From: Steroidobacter gossypii
Lineage (GTDB): Bacteria > Pseudomonadota > Gammaproteobacteria > Steroidobacterales > Steroidobacteraceae
DNA: 64,000 bases
Direction of reading: 5' to 3'
Assembly (NCBI RefSeq): GCF_016801985.1
Contig: NZ_JAEVLS010000002.1
Location: forward strand, 372,001-436,000
The first letter of the stretch is position 1. Each line of letters starts with the position of its first letter. The notes below the pieces were generated by a model. That model was not told where the DNA came from, searched no databases, and worked only from the letters and a program-made list of their open reading frames with translations. The position numbers and the translations under genes were made by a program. Below are positions 24,976-33,844 of the stretch, piece by piece.

Positions 24976-25754
24976 GCTTTGACTTGCAACTCGCGGGCAT
25001 GCGGGCCCTGGTCACTGGCGGGGCCCGCGGCGTTGGTGCGGCGGTGGTCCGGGCACTGGTGGAAGCGGACGTACGAGTCGTAGCTGCCGCGCGCTCGCTG
25101 CCGAGTCGCCCGGTCGAGAACGTGCGCTATGTCGCCGCGGATCTTTCGACAGCGGAAGGCGCTCATGTCGCTGCGGATTCAGTGCGTCAGCATCTCGGCG
25201 GCATCGACATCCTCATCAACGTGGTTGGCGGTTCATCGGCGCCAGCGGGTGGGTTCGCAGCGCTCGATGATTCGGAGTGGTCGAAGGAGCTCGACCAGAA
25301 CCTCATGTCCGCTGTCCGTCTCGACCGCGCTCTGCTGCCTTCGATGATCGCGCAGCGATCCGGGGTGGTCATCCATGTCACCTCGATCCAGCGGGTGTTG
25401 CCATTGCCGGACGCGACGACCGCGTACGCGGCTGCCAAGGCCGCCTTGTCGACATACAGCAAGGCGCTCTCGAAAGAAGTCACGCCCAAAGGCATCCGCG
25501 TCGTGCGTGTCTCCCCGGGCTGGATCGAGACCGAAGCCGCAGTTGCGCTGGCCGAGCGCCTCGCCGCCGAAGCGGGTACGGACTACGAAGGCGGCAAGCA
25601 GATCATCATGAAGGGATTGGGCGGCATCCCGTTAGGACGGCCTGCGCAGCCACACGAAGTCGCAGACCTCATTGCGTTTCTGGTCTCGCCTCGAGCGGCC
25701 TCCATATCGGGGGTGGAATACGTCATCGACGGCGGGACCGTGCCGACTGTCTGA
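24972..25754 (+). CDS. Short-chain dehydrogenase/reductase
   Basis: 260 residues, a complete classical [11 protein letters not shown] (Rossmann glycine motif, ~17-24), [10 protein letters not shown] implying NADP preference, NVVGG, the catalytic Ser in IHVTSIQRV and Tyr-x3-Lys in AYAAAKAAL, and SPGWIETEA are present. The end [16 protein letters not shown] is the usual dinucleotide-fold closure. Here YAAAK supplies Tyr and Lys. It forms an operon with the NTF2-like gene under the divergent LysR regulator. The substrate, probably a hydroxy or oxo compound, is not determined. Confidence 0.92.
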   Translation: MSFDLQLAGMRALVTGGARGVGAAVVRALVEADVRVVAAARSLPSRPVENVRYVAADLSTAEGAHVAADSVRQHLGGIDILINVVGGSSAPAGGFAALDDSEWSKELDQNLMSAVRLDRALLPSMIAQRSGVVIHVTSIQRVLPLPDATTAYAAAKAALSTYSKALSKEVTPKGIRVVRVSPGWIETEAAVALAERLAAEAGTDYEGGKQIIMKGLGGIPLGRPAQPHEVADLIAFLVSPRAASISGVEYVIDGGTVPTV

Positions 25755-25862
25755 GCGGCCGAGCACCGCCAAAAGTTGCTGGTTCGCCGTGCGGCTTCGG
25801 TACAGAATGTCACCGTCGAGCGGGGTCACTGCGGTCGTGTTGGGTCCAAAGGGAAGCATGTC

Positions 25863-26801
25863 ATGCGCGGTTACAGTCACAGCGTTCAATTCGAACAACG
25901 TGAGTCCACTGGACCGCGCGCAATCACCGACTCCCTGAATCTGAAGCGCGCGCCCGTCTTGCAAACCAGCACCGCTTGCAAGTCGGGCCTGGCGTTTCTC
26001 GAACTCGCTTCGGGCCACGAGGATGTCGGTACGACCGAACCGGTTCGCGACGATGCCTTCCTGATCGCTCTACAACTTCAGCCTTGCCCGGATTTCGATC
26101 TGTACGCGGATGGTCGCTTGATCCGTCCTCGCGAATTCGACGCAGGCGCGGTGGCCATCTTCGACCTCAGAGCGAATCTCGCGATCGATCGTCGGGATCC
26201 GTTCCATGCGGTGGACCTGTATATCCCGCGCAAGTCGCTTGACGCGCTTGCCGAAGATGCGAACGCGCCCGTGATCGACGAACTTCGCCATGAGCCGGGG
26301 AAGGCATTGCAAGATCCCATTGCGCGCCACCTGTTGCTCTCCATTCGGCCGGCATTGGCAGCGCCTGTCCAAGCGAGCGAGCTGTTCGTCGACCATCTCG
26401 CCATGGCCCTGGCAACTCACGTAGCGCATACCTACGGCGGCATGCGTGCCAGGTCGGACGCGAAGAGCGGCGCGCTGGCGCATTGGCAAGAGCGACGCGC
26501 GAAGGAACTGCTCGCTGCGAATCTCACCGGTGGCATCACGCTTGCTGATTTAGCGAAGGCATGCGAGTTGTCGATTCGCCATTTCACACGTGCATTCCGG
26601 GAATCCACCGGCATGTCGCCGCATGGGTGGTTGCTCCAGTTGCGGATTGAAAAGGCGAAGCGCTTGCTGAAGAGCTCTCACCGTATGTTGGCGGACATCG
26701 CACTCGAATGCGGTTTCGCGGACCAGAGTCACTTCACCCGTGTATTTCAGCGTGCCGCGGGCCTGAGTCCCGGCGCCTGGCAACGCATGCATCGGCGCTA
26801 G
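25863..26801 (+). CDS. AraC-family transcriptional regulator (copy 1)
   Basis: 312 residues from ATG 25863; this start matches the paralogue at 32817, where MRG also opens the protein. The N-terminal ~190 residues are a sensing domain with a beta-rich segment (DFDLYADGRLIRPREFDAGAVAIFDL in two runs). The C-terminal ~100 residues have the double helix-turn-helix: ITLADLAKACELSIRHFTRAFRES and ADIALECGFADQSHFTRVFQR. It is followed by a copy of the 35-bp repeat element and a secreted hydrolase gene. About four in five residues match the second copy by eye. It probably activates the adjacent hydrolase, GMC and molybdenum-enzyme genes; inducer unknown. Confidence 0.9.
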   Translation: MRGYSHSVQFEQRESTGPRAITDSLNLKRAPVLQTSTACKSGLAFLELASGHEDVGTTEPVRDDAFLIALQLQPCPDFDLYADGRLIRPREFDAGAVAIFDLRANLAIDRRDPFHAVDLYIPRKSLDALAEDANAPVIDELRHEPGKALQDPIARHLLLSIRPALAAPVQASELFVDHLAMALATHVAHTYGGMRARSDAKSGALAHWQERRAKELLAANLTGGITLADLAKACELSIRHFTRAFRESTGMSPHGWLLQLRIEKAKRLLKSSHRMLADIALECGFADQSHFTRVFQRAAGLSPGAWQRMHRR

Positions 26802-26820
26802 GAAGGTTCGACTCACGGCC

Positions 26821-26854
26821 CGATCGTTCAACCGACGGCCTGTTCGTTCAGGAT
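26821..26854 (+). promoter_or_regulatory. Repeat element copy A (upstream of the secreted hydrolase)
   Basis: CGATCGTTCAACCGACGGCC followed by TGTTCGTTCAGGAT, 62 bases before the hydrolase ATG. It shares CGAT-N-GTTCAAC and the GTTCAGGA half-site with copies at 27730 and 33809. The two GTTCA half-sites are 20 bases apart, about two helical turns, as expected for AraC-type binding to direct repeats. Confidence 0.6.
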
Positions 26855-26915
26855 AGGCGAGCCTCGAGTTCGCGACCATCGCTTCTCCGTAACAACCTCC
26901 CGGCGGAGAAGCGTC

Positions 26916-27710
26916 ATGAAGAACACACTGGTCCTCGCGACCGTCGTCGCAGCGGCTGCGCTCAACACCACAGCTCACGCGCAATCGCCCGCGGCTGCGT
27001 CCGGTGGGAATCCCGCAAAGAACGTCGTCCTGGTACACGGCGCTTTTGCGGATGGCTCCGGCTGGCGCGGCGTCTATGACGAGCTCACCAAGCGCGGATA
27101 TCGCGTCACGATCGTGCAGAACCCGCTGACTTCGCTCGCGGATGACGTTGCCGCTACGCAAGCCGCCCTCGATCGTCAGAACGGCCCGACCATTCTGGTC
27201 GGACATTCATGGGGAGGAACTGTGATCACCGAAGCGGGCACGCACCAGAACGTGGTAGGCCTGGTTTACGTTTCGGCGCTCGCGCCGGATGCCGGCGAGT
27301 CCACGGCGCAGCAGTACCAGGGATTCGCGCCGACGCCCGAATTCGTCATCGAAACGCACAAGAACGGCTTCGGATATCTGAGCCTGGAGAAGTTCAAAGC
27401 CGGCTTTGCCCACGACGTGAGCGATGCGGATGCGGCGTTCCTGCGGGATTCGCAGGTCCCGATCAATATGTCGGTCTTCGAGACCAAGCTCAAGAGCGCA
27501 GCGTGGCGGACCAAGCCCAGCTGGGCGGTGATCGCAACCGAGGACAAGGCATTCGATCAAGCGATGCTGATCCACATGGCAGAGCGCATCGGAGCGAACA
27601 TCACCAAGGTGTCTGCCAGCCATGCAGTCTTCATGACGCAGCCAAAGGTGGTCGCCGGCACGATCGATCGTGCCGCGAAAGAGTCCGCACTGAAATCGAA
27701 GCAAAAGTAA
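26916..27710 (+). CDS. Secreted alpha/beta hydrolase
   Basis: 264 residues with a signal peptide (KNTLVLATVVAAAALNTTAHAQ). The mature domain has VVLVHGAFADGSGW (oxyanion region), the nucleophile elbow GHSWGG, DKAF as acid-loop candidate and a late His in SASHAVFM. Text such as HGAFADGSGWRGVYDELT is typical of a family of esterase-like or C-C hydrolase-like proteins related to plant methyl-ester hydrolases. It starts after AACCTCCCGGCGGAGAA with a GGCGGAG ribosome site, and is preceded by repeat element copy A. It belongs to the region of redox genes regulated by the AraC proteins. Substrate unknown. Confidence 0.87.
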   Translation: MKNTLVLATVVAAAALNTTAHAQSPAAASGGNPAKNVVLVHGAFADGSGWRGVYDELTKRGYRVTIVQNPLTSLADDVAATQAALDRQNGPTILVGHSWGGTVITEAGTHQNVVGLVYVSALAPDAGESTAQQYQGFAPTPEFVIETHKNGFGYLSLEKFKAGFAHDVSDADAAFLRDSQVPINMSVFETKLKSAAWRTKPSWAVIATEDKAFDQAMLIHMAERIGANITKVSASHAVFMTQPKVVAGTIDRAAKESALKSKQK

Positions 27711-27729
27711 CGAGGCGCTGTCGGCGGCT

Positions 27730-27764
27730 CGATGGTTCAACGGGCGTCCCGCTCGTTCAGGACC
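27730..27764 (+). promoter_or_regulatory. Repeat element copy B (upstream of the GMC oxidoreductase)
   Basis: CGATGGTTCAACGGGCGTCC followed by CGCTCGTTCAGGACC, ending 63 bases before the GMC start codon. Similarity to copy C continues downstream (GGCTACGGCAGCAT against AGCTTCGGCAGCAT), so the conserved promoter region is about 65 bases long in these two copies. Confidence 0.65.
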
Positions 27765-27827
27765 ATCGCGCTTGGCTACGGCAGCATGCTTTCTCTCGAT
27801 GGAAGAACGGCACTCCAGGTAATCACC

Positions 27828-29420
27828 ATGTCGACGATTTCCAATATCTCAGGTATTCGACCCACGCTGGGCAACTCGCAGTTGGCAGACCGGTACGATT
27901 TCATCGTCTGCGGCGCGGGCTCTGCGGGCTGCGCTCTGGCGGGCCGGCTAGCGGAGAATCCCAGTGTCAGCGTCCTGCTGATCGAGGCCGGCGGCACGGA
28001 CGACGTCCCCGAGGTACTCACGCCAGGGCAGTGGCCGCTCAATCTGGGATCCGAGCGCGACTGGCAGTTCGTGGCACAGCCGAATGCACATCTGAATCAA
28101 CGTGCCATCCCGCTCAACATGGGCAAGGTGCTTGGAGGCAGTTCCAGCATCAACGTCATGGTATGGGCGCGCGGTCACCAGAACGATTGGGACCACTTCG
28201 CGCAAGAGGCTGACGACGAAGCATGGGGTTATCGTTCGGTACTCGAGATCTATCGCCGAATCGAGGATTGGCAGGGCGCACCCGATGCCATTCGTCGCGG
28301 CGTCGGCGGTCCAGTGCACGTCGACACTGCTCGCAGCCCGCAACCCGTGGCAATGGCCATGGTTCAAGCAGCCGAATCCCTCGGCATACCTGCGTTCGAT
28401 AGTCCCAACGGTTCGATGATGGAGGGCCGCGGCGGTGTCGCACTCAACGATCTGATCGTCAAAGCCGGGCTGCGCTCATCGATGTTCCGTTCCTACATCC
28501 TGCCGCGCATGGACCAGCCGAACCTCACTGTTCTAGTGCACACGCAAGTGACCCGGCTGGTCTTCAACGGCACTACGGTGGTCGGCGTGGAAGTCATGCA
28601 AGGCTCTCACCGCACGCAGATCATGGCGGATCGCGAAGTGATCCTGTCGATGGGCGCGATCAATACACCCAAGGTGTTGATGCAATCCGGCATCGGTCCG
28701 GAAACGGAGCTGCGTCCGCACGGCATTCCCGTCATCCAGCACCTGCCTGGTGTTGGGCGCAATCATCAGGATCACGTCTCCTTCGGTTGTATTTTCGAGT
28801 CGAAGCAACCGCTCGCAGTGGGCAACGGTGGATCCGAGGCGACGCTCTACTGGAAGACCGATCCAAGCCTCGACACCCCCGATGTATTCCACTGCCAACT
28901 CGAGTTTCCGGTGGCGACGCCGGAAACCGCGCATCGCGGTGTGCCGGAACACGGCTGGATGGTCTTTGCGGGGCTCGCGCATCCAAAGAGTCGAGGGTCA
29001 CTACATCTCACCGGGTCGGACGCTCACCACCCCGTTCGCATCGAAGCCAACACCCTTTCGCATCCTGACGATGTGCGAAGCGCGATGGCGACGATCGAGA
29101 TCGCCAGAGAGATGGCGCGTGCACCGGCATTCAGCCACTTGCTGAAGCGCGAAGCCATGCCGGGCGATCTAAGTGCGGCCGAGATGGAAAGCTATATTCG
29201 CGATTCGGCAGTGACGTTCTGGCACCAGGCCTGTACGGCGAAGATGGGGCACGACTCCATGTCCGTGGTGAACGGTCGATTGCAGGTCTATGGCGTGGAC
29301 CGATTGCGGATCGCGGATGCTTCGATCATGCCGAACGTGCCGAGTGGAAACACGATGGCGCCGTGCGTGGTGATCGGCGAGCGTGCCGCCGAGATCATCA
29401 AGCAGGCGCACGGCATTTGA
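27828..29420 (+). CDS. GMC-family FAD oxidoreductase (choline/alcohol dehydrogenase type)
   Basis: 530 residues from ATG 27828. The FAD-binding motif YDFIVCGAGSAGCALAGRLA lies near residue 23. Both GMC signatures are present (GKVLGGSSSINVMVWARG; GAINTPKVLMQSGIGP), as are the active-site HQACTAKMG and SGNTMAPCVVIGERAAE near the end. It would oxidise a primary or secondary alcohol, passing electrons to a quinone or other acceptor. No signal peptide is visible, so it is probably cytoplasmic. Codons upstream of 27828 are open but not protein-like and overlap repeat copy B. The alcohol substrate cannot be named. Confidence 0.9.
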   Translation: MSTISNISGIRPTLGNSQLADRYDFIVCGAGSAGCALAGRLAENPSVSVLLIEAGGTDDVPEVLTPGQWPLNLGSERDWQFVAQPNAHLNQRAIPLNMGKVLGGSSSINVMVWARGHQNDWDHFAQEADDEAWGYRSVLEIYRRIEDWQGAPDAIRRGVGGPVHVDTARSPQPVAMAMVQAAESLGIPAFDSPNGSMMEGRGGVALNDLIVKAGLRSSMFRSYILPRMDQPNLTVLVHTQVTRLVFNGTTVVGVEVMQGSHRTQIMADREVILSMGAINTPKVLMQSGIGPETELRPHGIPVIQHLPGVGRNHQDHVSFGCIFESKQPLAVGNGGSEATLYWKTDPSLDTPDVFHCQLEFPVATPETAHRGVPEHGWMVFAGLAHPKSRGSLHLTGSDAHHPVRIEANTLSHPDDVRSAMATIEIAREMARAPAFSHLLKREAMPGDLSAAEMESYIRDSAVTFWHQACTAKMGHDSMSVVNGRLQVYGVDRLRIADASIMPNVPSGNTMAPCVVIGERAAEIIKQAHGI

Positions 29421-29494
29421 TGGGATGCTCGGTATCGACGGGGTACTCGGCGTCTCCTCTGTTACGAGCATCTCGACACGCGTCGCTGTTGGAG

Positions 29495-30388
29495 TCACGG
29501 CGCCGAAGCGCGCCACTCCTTCAGGCTGGCCTGCAGTTTGGCAAGAAAAACCTGCAGCTTCGGCAAGATCTGCCGTCGCGTGGGATACACCGCCCACACT
29601 GAAAGATCCTGCGGAATGGTGCGTTCCAGATCGATGCGTACCAGAGCTCCGGATTGCAGTTCGTCGCGCACGTCCCAACACGAAAGGCGCGCGATTCCGA
29701 CCCCACTCACGCACGCACCCAAGAATCCATCTACGCCGCTGGACGTAAATCGACTTGCGATGCGGACTGAGCGCTCCTCGCCGTCGACCTGGAAGTGCCA
29801 GTGCGTCGTTTCGGAAAAGGCAAGACATTCGTGGGATTCGAGATCTTCTATCGTTCTCGGCGTGCCACGAACGGCCAGGTAGCCAGGGGTGGCGTATAGA
29901 TGCTTGGGATTGTCGATCAGATGACGCGCGATCAGTCCAGAGTCCTTCAGTGGCGCGATGCGAATGGCGACATCGATTCCGGAGGAGATGATGTCTACCA
30001 TGGCGTCACTGAGCCCCAGATCGATGCGCAACGCAGGGTTCTCCTCCAGGAGTTGAGGGAGCAACGGTACGATCACCTTTCGTCCGAGTGTGATCGGCGC
30101 GCTGATGCGGAGCAGGCCGGCAGCACCGCTTGCAGAGGGTATCACCGCTGCCTTGGCGGCCTCCTGCGCCTCGACGATCTCCATCGCGAAAGGCAATAAG
30201 GCTTCGCCCTCCGGAGTCAGAGAGATGGAGCGCGTGGACCGGTGGATCAGGCGTGCACCCACTTCTTGCTCCAGGGCCCCGATGCGTCGGGTGACAGACA
30301 TGGGGGTGAGTTTCAGACGCCGAGCCGCGCCCGACAGGCTGCCCGCGGCCAGGGCAGCTACAAATATTTCGAGATCGCCAATATCCAT
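29495..30388 (-). CDS. LysR-family transcriptional regulator
   Basis: 297 residues. Helix-turn-helix in LEIFVAALAAGSLSGAARRL and LTPMSVTRRIGALEQEVG, then IHRSTRSISLTPEGEALLP and the effector-binding domain. It is divergent from the tandem Old Yellow Enzyme genes across 92 bases that contain the palindrome TAACGA-AAC-TCGTTA, and convergent with the GMC gene. Regulation of the ene-reductases is therefore the best guess; LysR proteins next to such reductases often respond to electrophiles or redox stress. Effector not known. Confidence 0.92.
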   Translation of the reverse strand: MDIGDLEIFVAALAAGSLSGAARRLKLTPMSVTRRIGALEQEVGARLIHRSTRSISLTPEGEALLPFAMEIVEAQEAAKAAVIPSASGAAGLLRISAPITLGRKVIVPLLPQLLEENPALRIDLGLSDAMVDIISSGIDVAIRIAPLKDSGLIARHLIDNPKHLYATPGYLAVRGTPRTIEDLESHECLAFSETTHWHFQVDGEERSVRIASRFTSSGVDGFLGACVSGVGIARLSCWDVRDELQSGALVRIDLERTIPQDLSVWAVYPTRRQILPKLQVFLAKLQASLKEWRASAP

Positions 30389-30395
30389 GAGCTGC

Positions 30396-30410
30396 TAACG
30401 AAACTCGTTA
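30396..30410. promoter_or_regulatory. 15-bp palindrome between LysR and Old Yellow Enzyme genes
   Basis: TAACGA and TCGTTA around AAC, eight bases upstream of the LysR start codon, in an A/T-rich gap that should hold both promoters. Its location fits an autoregulatory LysR site. Confidence 0.4.
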
Positions 30411-30480
30411 AAAACTTTCACGCTTGCGACGGCTAATAACAGGGAGCGTTAATTCATAGAGTAGCGCATCCCGGAAATTA

Positions 30481-31671
30481 GTGCGCCAGCTCGTGAACCT
30501 CGATCCTCTTTTCCAGCCTCTGCAACTCGGTGTCCTGAGCCTCAAGCACCGTGTCGTCATGGCTCCATTGACGCGGCTTCGATCACGAAAGCCCGGGGAC
30601 GTGCCAACGGCGCTCAACGCGGAGTACTACGGCCAGCGTGCGAGCGAGGGCGGGCTGATCATCACCGAAGCGACCGACATTTCACCCCAAGCACGCGGTT
30701 ATCGTGGCGCGCCCGGAATCTACTCGTGCGAGCAGATCGCAGGATGGCGCTTGGTTACTGACGCGGTCCATGCCAAAGGAGGGTTGATCGCGAACCAGAT
30801 CTGGCACACCGGGCGAGTCTCGCATTCCTCACTTCAGCCGAAAGCTGCCTTGCCAGTTGCGCCCTCGGCGATTGCGGCGCCAGCCAAAGTGACCGCGGCC
30901 ACTGGCGACTTGGTGATGGCCGAGGTTCCGCGAGAATTGACTCTCGAAGAGATACAACAGATCGCTTCCGATTTCGTCCGAGCAGCGAACCATGCCACCG
31001 CAGCCGGTTTCGACGCGGTCGAGGTGCACGGGGCCAATGGCTATCTTCTGGATCAGTTCCTGCAGAACGGCGCCAACCAGCGTCGCGACGCTTATGGAGG
31101 CTCCGTCCAGAATCGTAGTCGACTGCTGCTCGAAGTCATCGACGCGGTGTCTGCGGCGGTGGGGCCCGGGCGAGTCGGCGTTCGCTTGTCACCCTTTGGC
31201 AGTGCCTACGGAATCTTCGATACGGACGGGTGGGCACTTTGGGAGCACATCGCAGACCAGCTCGGCCAGCGTCGCCTCGCGTATCTGCATCTGGTCGAAC
31301 CTCGCGCGATCTGGAGCAGCAATAGCAAGGCGTTCGATCCCAATGCGCCGGAGCTAACGGCCAAGCTGAAGTCGAGCTACGGCGGGCAGCTCATCACAGC
31401 CGGCGGTTATCGCGGCGACACCGCCAGAGCGGTCATTGCCAGCGGAGGCGCCGATGCAGTGGCATTCGGCCGGCTCTTCATCGCCAACCCCGATCTACCC
31501 GAGCGCTTGCGTCACGGTGCCGAGTTCAACAGCTACGACCGATCGACGTTCTATGGTGGCGGCGCTCGCGGCTACATCGACTATCCCTTCCTGGCCTCGG
31601 AAAAGTCTCAGCGGGCAGGCGCCGAGTCAGCGGCACTGTTTTCGAGCGAGATACCAGATCCTTCCACGTAA
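30481..31671 (+). CDS. Old Yellow Enzyme family alkene reductase (copy 1)
   Basis: 396 residues, opening with GTG at 30481; another GTG at 30493 (before NLDPLF) is possible. A TIM-barrel FMN protein: VVMAPLTRLRS (FMN phosphate/pyrimidine side), NQIWHTGRVSH, the substrate-binding EVHGANGYLLDQFLQ with the His-x2-Asn pair, RRDAYGG, and AFGRLFIANPDLPERLR. It reduces activated C=C bonds of enones, nitroalkenes or similar electrophiles with NAD(P)H. It is followed 22 bases later by a second, related reductase. The C-terminal ~35 residues after the barrel are extra. Confidence 0.92.
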   Translation: MRQLVNLDPLFQPLQLGVLSLKHRVVMAPLTRLRSRKPGDVPTALNAEYYGQRASEGGLIITEATDISPQARGYRGAPGIYSCEQIAGWRLVTDAVHAKGGLIANQIWHTGRVSHSSLQPKAALPVAPSAIAAPAKVTAATGDLVMAEVPRELTLEEIQQIASDFVRAANHATAAGFDAVEVHGANGYLLDQFLQNGANQRRDAYGGSVQNRSRLLLEVIDAVSAAVGPGRVGVRLSPFGSAYGIFDTDGWALWEHIADQLGQRRLAYLHLVEPRAIWSSNSKAFDPNAPELTAKLKSSYGGQLITAGGYRGDTARAVIASGGADAVAFGRLFIANPDLPERLRHGAEFNSYDRSTFYGGGARGYIDYPFLASEKSQRAGAESAALFSSEIPDPST

Positions 31672-31693
31672 CCACACAGGAGATCTTATTGCC

Positions 31694-32794
31694 ATGAGCA
31701 ACGACCAGCAGATCATCGATCTTTTTTCGCCGGCGACGATCGGTTCCGTAAACGTCGCCAATCGTTTTGTGATGGCACCCATGACCCGCTCGCGTGCCGG
31801 CGAGGATGGCATCCCGAAAGACATGCATGTCACGTACTATGCTCAACGAGCGAGCGCTGGCCTGATCATCACCGAGGGCGTCAACATTTCGGCGCAAGGC
31901 CGAGGGTATGCTGGCACTCCGGGCATCTGGAACGATCAACAGGTCGAAGGCTGGGAGAAGGTCACACGCGCTGTCCACGCGGCGGGCGGAAAAATCTTCT
32001 TGCAGTTGTGGCACGTTGGTCGTCTCTCTCACGTCGACCTGCAGCCTGGCGGCGCCGCGCCTGTCGCTCCATCGGCGATACGTGCCGGCGGTACGGTCTT
32101 CACGTCCGCCGGTTCAGTGGAGCCCTCCATGCCGCGTGCGCTCGAAACGGAAGAGATGCCTGGCATCGTGCATCAGTACGTCCATGCTGCAAAGTGTGCC
32201 AAACGCGCCGCCTTCGACGGCGTTGAAATCCACGCTGCGAACGGCTACCTGCTCGATCAGTTCATCCGAGACTCTACCAATCACCGAGATGACGCTTATG
32301 GCGGCTCGCCCGAGAAGCGGGCGAGGCTGATCCTTGAAGTGGTCGATGCCGTGGTGAAGGTCTGGGGGGCAGGGCATGTGGGCATCCGTTTGTCGCCGAT
32401 CACGAGGCAGCTGGGCGATACGCCGTTGGATAGCGATGTGATGGGAACTTACGGCTATCTGATCCAGCAACTGAATCGATTCGGGCTGGCCTATCTGCAC
32501 TTCGTCGAAGGCGCTCTAGGTGCGGAACGTGATTGGCCGGAAGGCGTGGATCTGGATCTCTTGCGGACCCGCTTCGAAGGCTCGTTCATCGGCAATAATG
32601 GCTACGATTTAGCGTTGGCAGAACAGCGCTTGAGGAATAGGCAGATCGACTTCGTCGCCTTGGGCCGGCCGTTCATTTCGAATCCCGACCTCGTCAAGCG
32701 ACTGCGTGCAGGCATCCCTCTGACACCGCCGGATCCTGCCACCTTCTACGGGAGCACCGAGAAGGGGCTGACGGATTGGCCGGCGGTCGCGTGA
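31694..32794 (+). CDS. Old Yellow Enzyme family alkene reductase (copy 2)
   Basis: 366 residues from ATG 31694, with AGGAG 12 bases upstream. Conserved elements: FVMAPMTRSRA, GLIITEGVNIS, FLQLWHVGRLSHVD, EIHAANGYLLDQFIRD (His-x2-Asn), YGGSPEKRARLI, and ALGRPFISNPDLVKRL. It is clearly related to the preceding reductase but far from identical, so the duplication is old or the two were gathered separately. Same FMN chemistry on activated alkenes. The pair lies in one transcript and ends 22 bases before the second AraC gene. Confidence 0.92.
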   Translation: MSNDQQIIDLFSPATIGSVNVANRFVMAPMTRSRAGEDGIPKDMHVTYYAQRASAGLIITEGVNISAQGRGYAGTPGIWNDQQVEGWEKVTRAVHAAGGKIFLQLWHVGRLSHVDLQPGGAAPVAPSAIRAGGTVFTSAGSVEPSMPRALETEEMPGIVHQYVHAAKCAKRAAFDGVEIHAANGYLLDQFIRDSTNHRDDAYGGSPEKRARLILEVVDAVVKVWGAGHVGIRLSPITRQLGDTPLDSDVMGTYGYLIQQLNRFGLAYLHFVEGALGAERDWPEGVDLDLLRTRFEGSFIGNNGYDLALAEQRLRNRQIDFVALGRPFISNPDLVKRLRAGIPLTPPDPATFYGSTEKGLTDWPAVA

Positions 32795-32816
32795 TCGGGT
32801 CCACTGAGGACATGCC

Positions 32817-33752
32817 ATGCGCGGGCACAACAGGGCTCAAATCGGACAACGAGAATCATCTGGGCTGCGAGCCCTCACCGACTCGTTGAAGCTGCAATGT
32901 GCGCCGGTCTTGCGGACGAGCGCCGCGCGCAAATCGGGGATGACGTTCATCGAGCTTGCGGCCGGTCCCGACGATATCGCGACGACCGAACCCATTCGCG
33001 ACGATGCATTCCTGATTGCGCTGCAGCTTCGGGCCTGTCCGGACTTCGACCTGTACACAGATGGCCGCTTGATCCGTCCACGCGAGTTTGACGCAGGCGC
33101 GGTCGCCATCTTCGACCTCAGAACGAACCTGTCGATCGATCGTCGCGATCCGTTTCATGCAGTGGATCTCTACATCCCGCGCAGGTCGCTCGATGCCCTG
33201 GCCGAGGACGCGAACTCGTCTGCCATCGACGAGCTTCGCCATGAACCCGGCAGGGCGTTACAAGATCCAGTCGCTCGGCATCTGTTGCAGACGATTCGGC
33301 CGGCGTTGTCGGCGCCCAAACAGGCGAGCGAACTCTTTGTGGATCACGTCGCGATGGCGCTTGCGACTCACGTTGCACATACCTATGGTGGCATGCGCGC
33401 GAGATCGGACGCGCATGCAGGGATGCTGGCGCGTTGGCAAGAGCGACGCGCCAAGGAGCTGATCGCTGAAAATCTCACCGGCAACATCACGCTGGCCGAC
33501 TTGGCGAAAGCCTGCGAGTTGTCGATCCGTCATTTCACGCGAGCATTCCGCGGATCGACAGGGATGTCGCCGCACGCGTGGCTGCTTCAGCTTCGAGTAG
33601 AAAGGGCGAAGCAACTGCTCACGACCTCTCGCCGAATGTTGGCCGACGTGGCATTGGATTGTGGTTTTGCGGACCAGAGCCACATGACCCGCATCTTCCA
33701 GCGTTCTTTGCAAATGAGCCCAGGTGCGTGGCGACGCATGCACCAACGCTGA
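32817..33752 (+). CDS. AraC-family transcriptional regulator (copy 2)
   Basis: 311 residues; TGAGGA precedes the ATG. Near-identical architecture to the protein at 25863: sensing domain, then ITLADLAKACELSIRHFTRAF and ADVALDCGFADQSHMTRIFQ as the paired helix-turn-helix. Differences concentrate in the first 50 residues and around residues 195-215. The sequence just upstream of both start codons is also alike, so the duplication included the translation start. It is followed by repeat element copy C and the molybdenum hydroxylase genes, which it probably controls. Confidence 0.9.
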   Translation: MRGHNRAQIGQRESSGLRALTDSLKLQCAPVLRTSAARKSGMTFIELAAGPDDIATTEPIRDDAFLIALQLRACPDFDLYTDGRLIRPREFDAGAVAIFDLRTNLSIDRRDPFHAVDLYIPRRSLDALAEDANSSAIDELRHEPGRALQDPVARHLLQTIRPALSAPKQASELFVDHVAMALATHVAHTYGGMRARSDAHAGMLARWQERRAKELIAENLTGNITLADLAKACELSIRHFTRAFRGSTGMSPHAWLLQLRVERAKQLLTTSRRMLADVALDCGFADQSHMTRIFQRSLQMSPGAWRRMHQR

Positions 33753-33808
33753 GGGCGCACAGTCTCCAGTGGCCTCGATCGGCCACGAACGTCGACTGCC
33801 TCGCGGCC

Positions 33809-33844
33809 CGATTGTTCAACGGGCGTCATGCTCATACAAGAACC
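33809..33844 (+). promoter_or_regulatory. Repeat element copy C (upstream of the molybdenum hydroxylase genes)
   Basis: CGATTGTTCAACGGGCGTCA followed by TGCTCATACAAGAACC, 56 bases before the (2Fe-2S) subunit ATG. The first half is identical to copy B over GTTCAACGGGCGTC; the second half-site is weaker. The downstream GGCAGCAT block shared with copy B lies at 33861. Confidence 0.6.
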
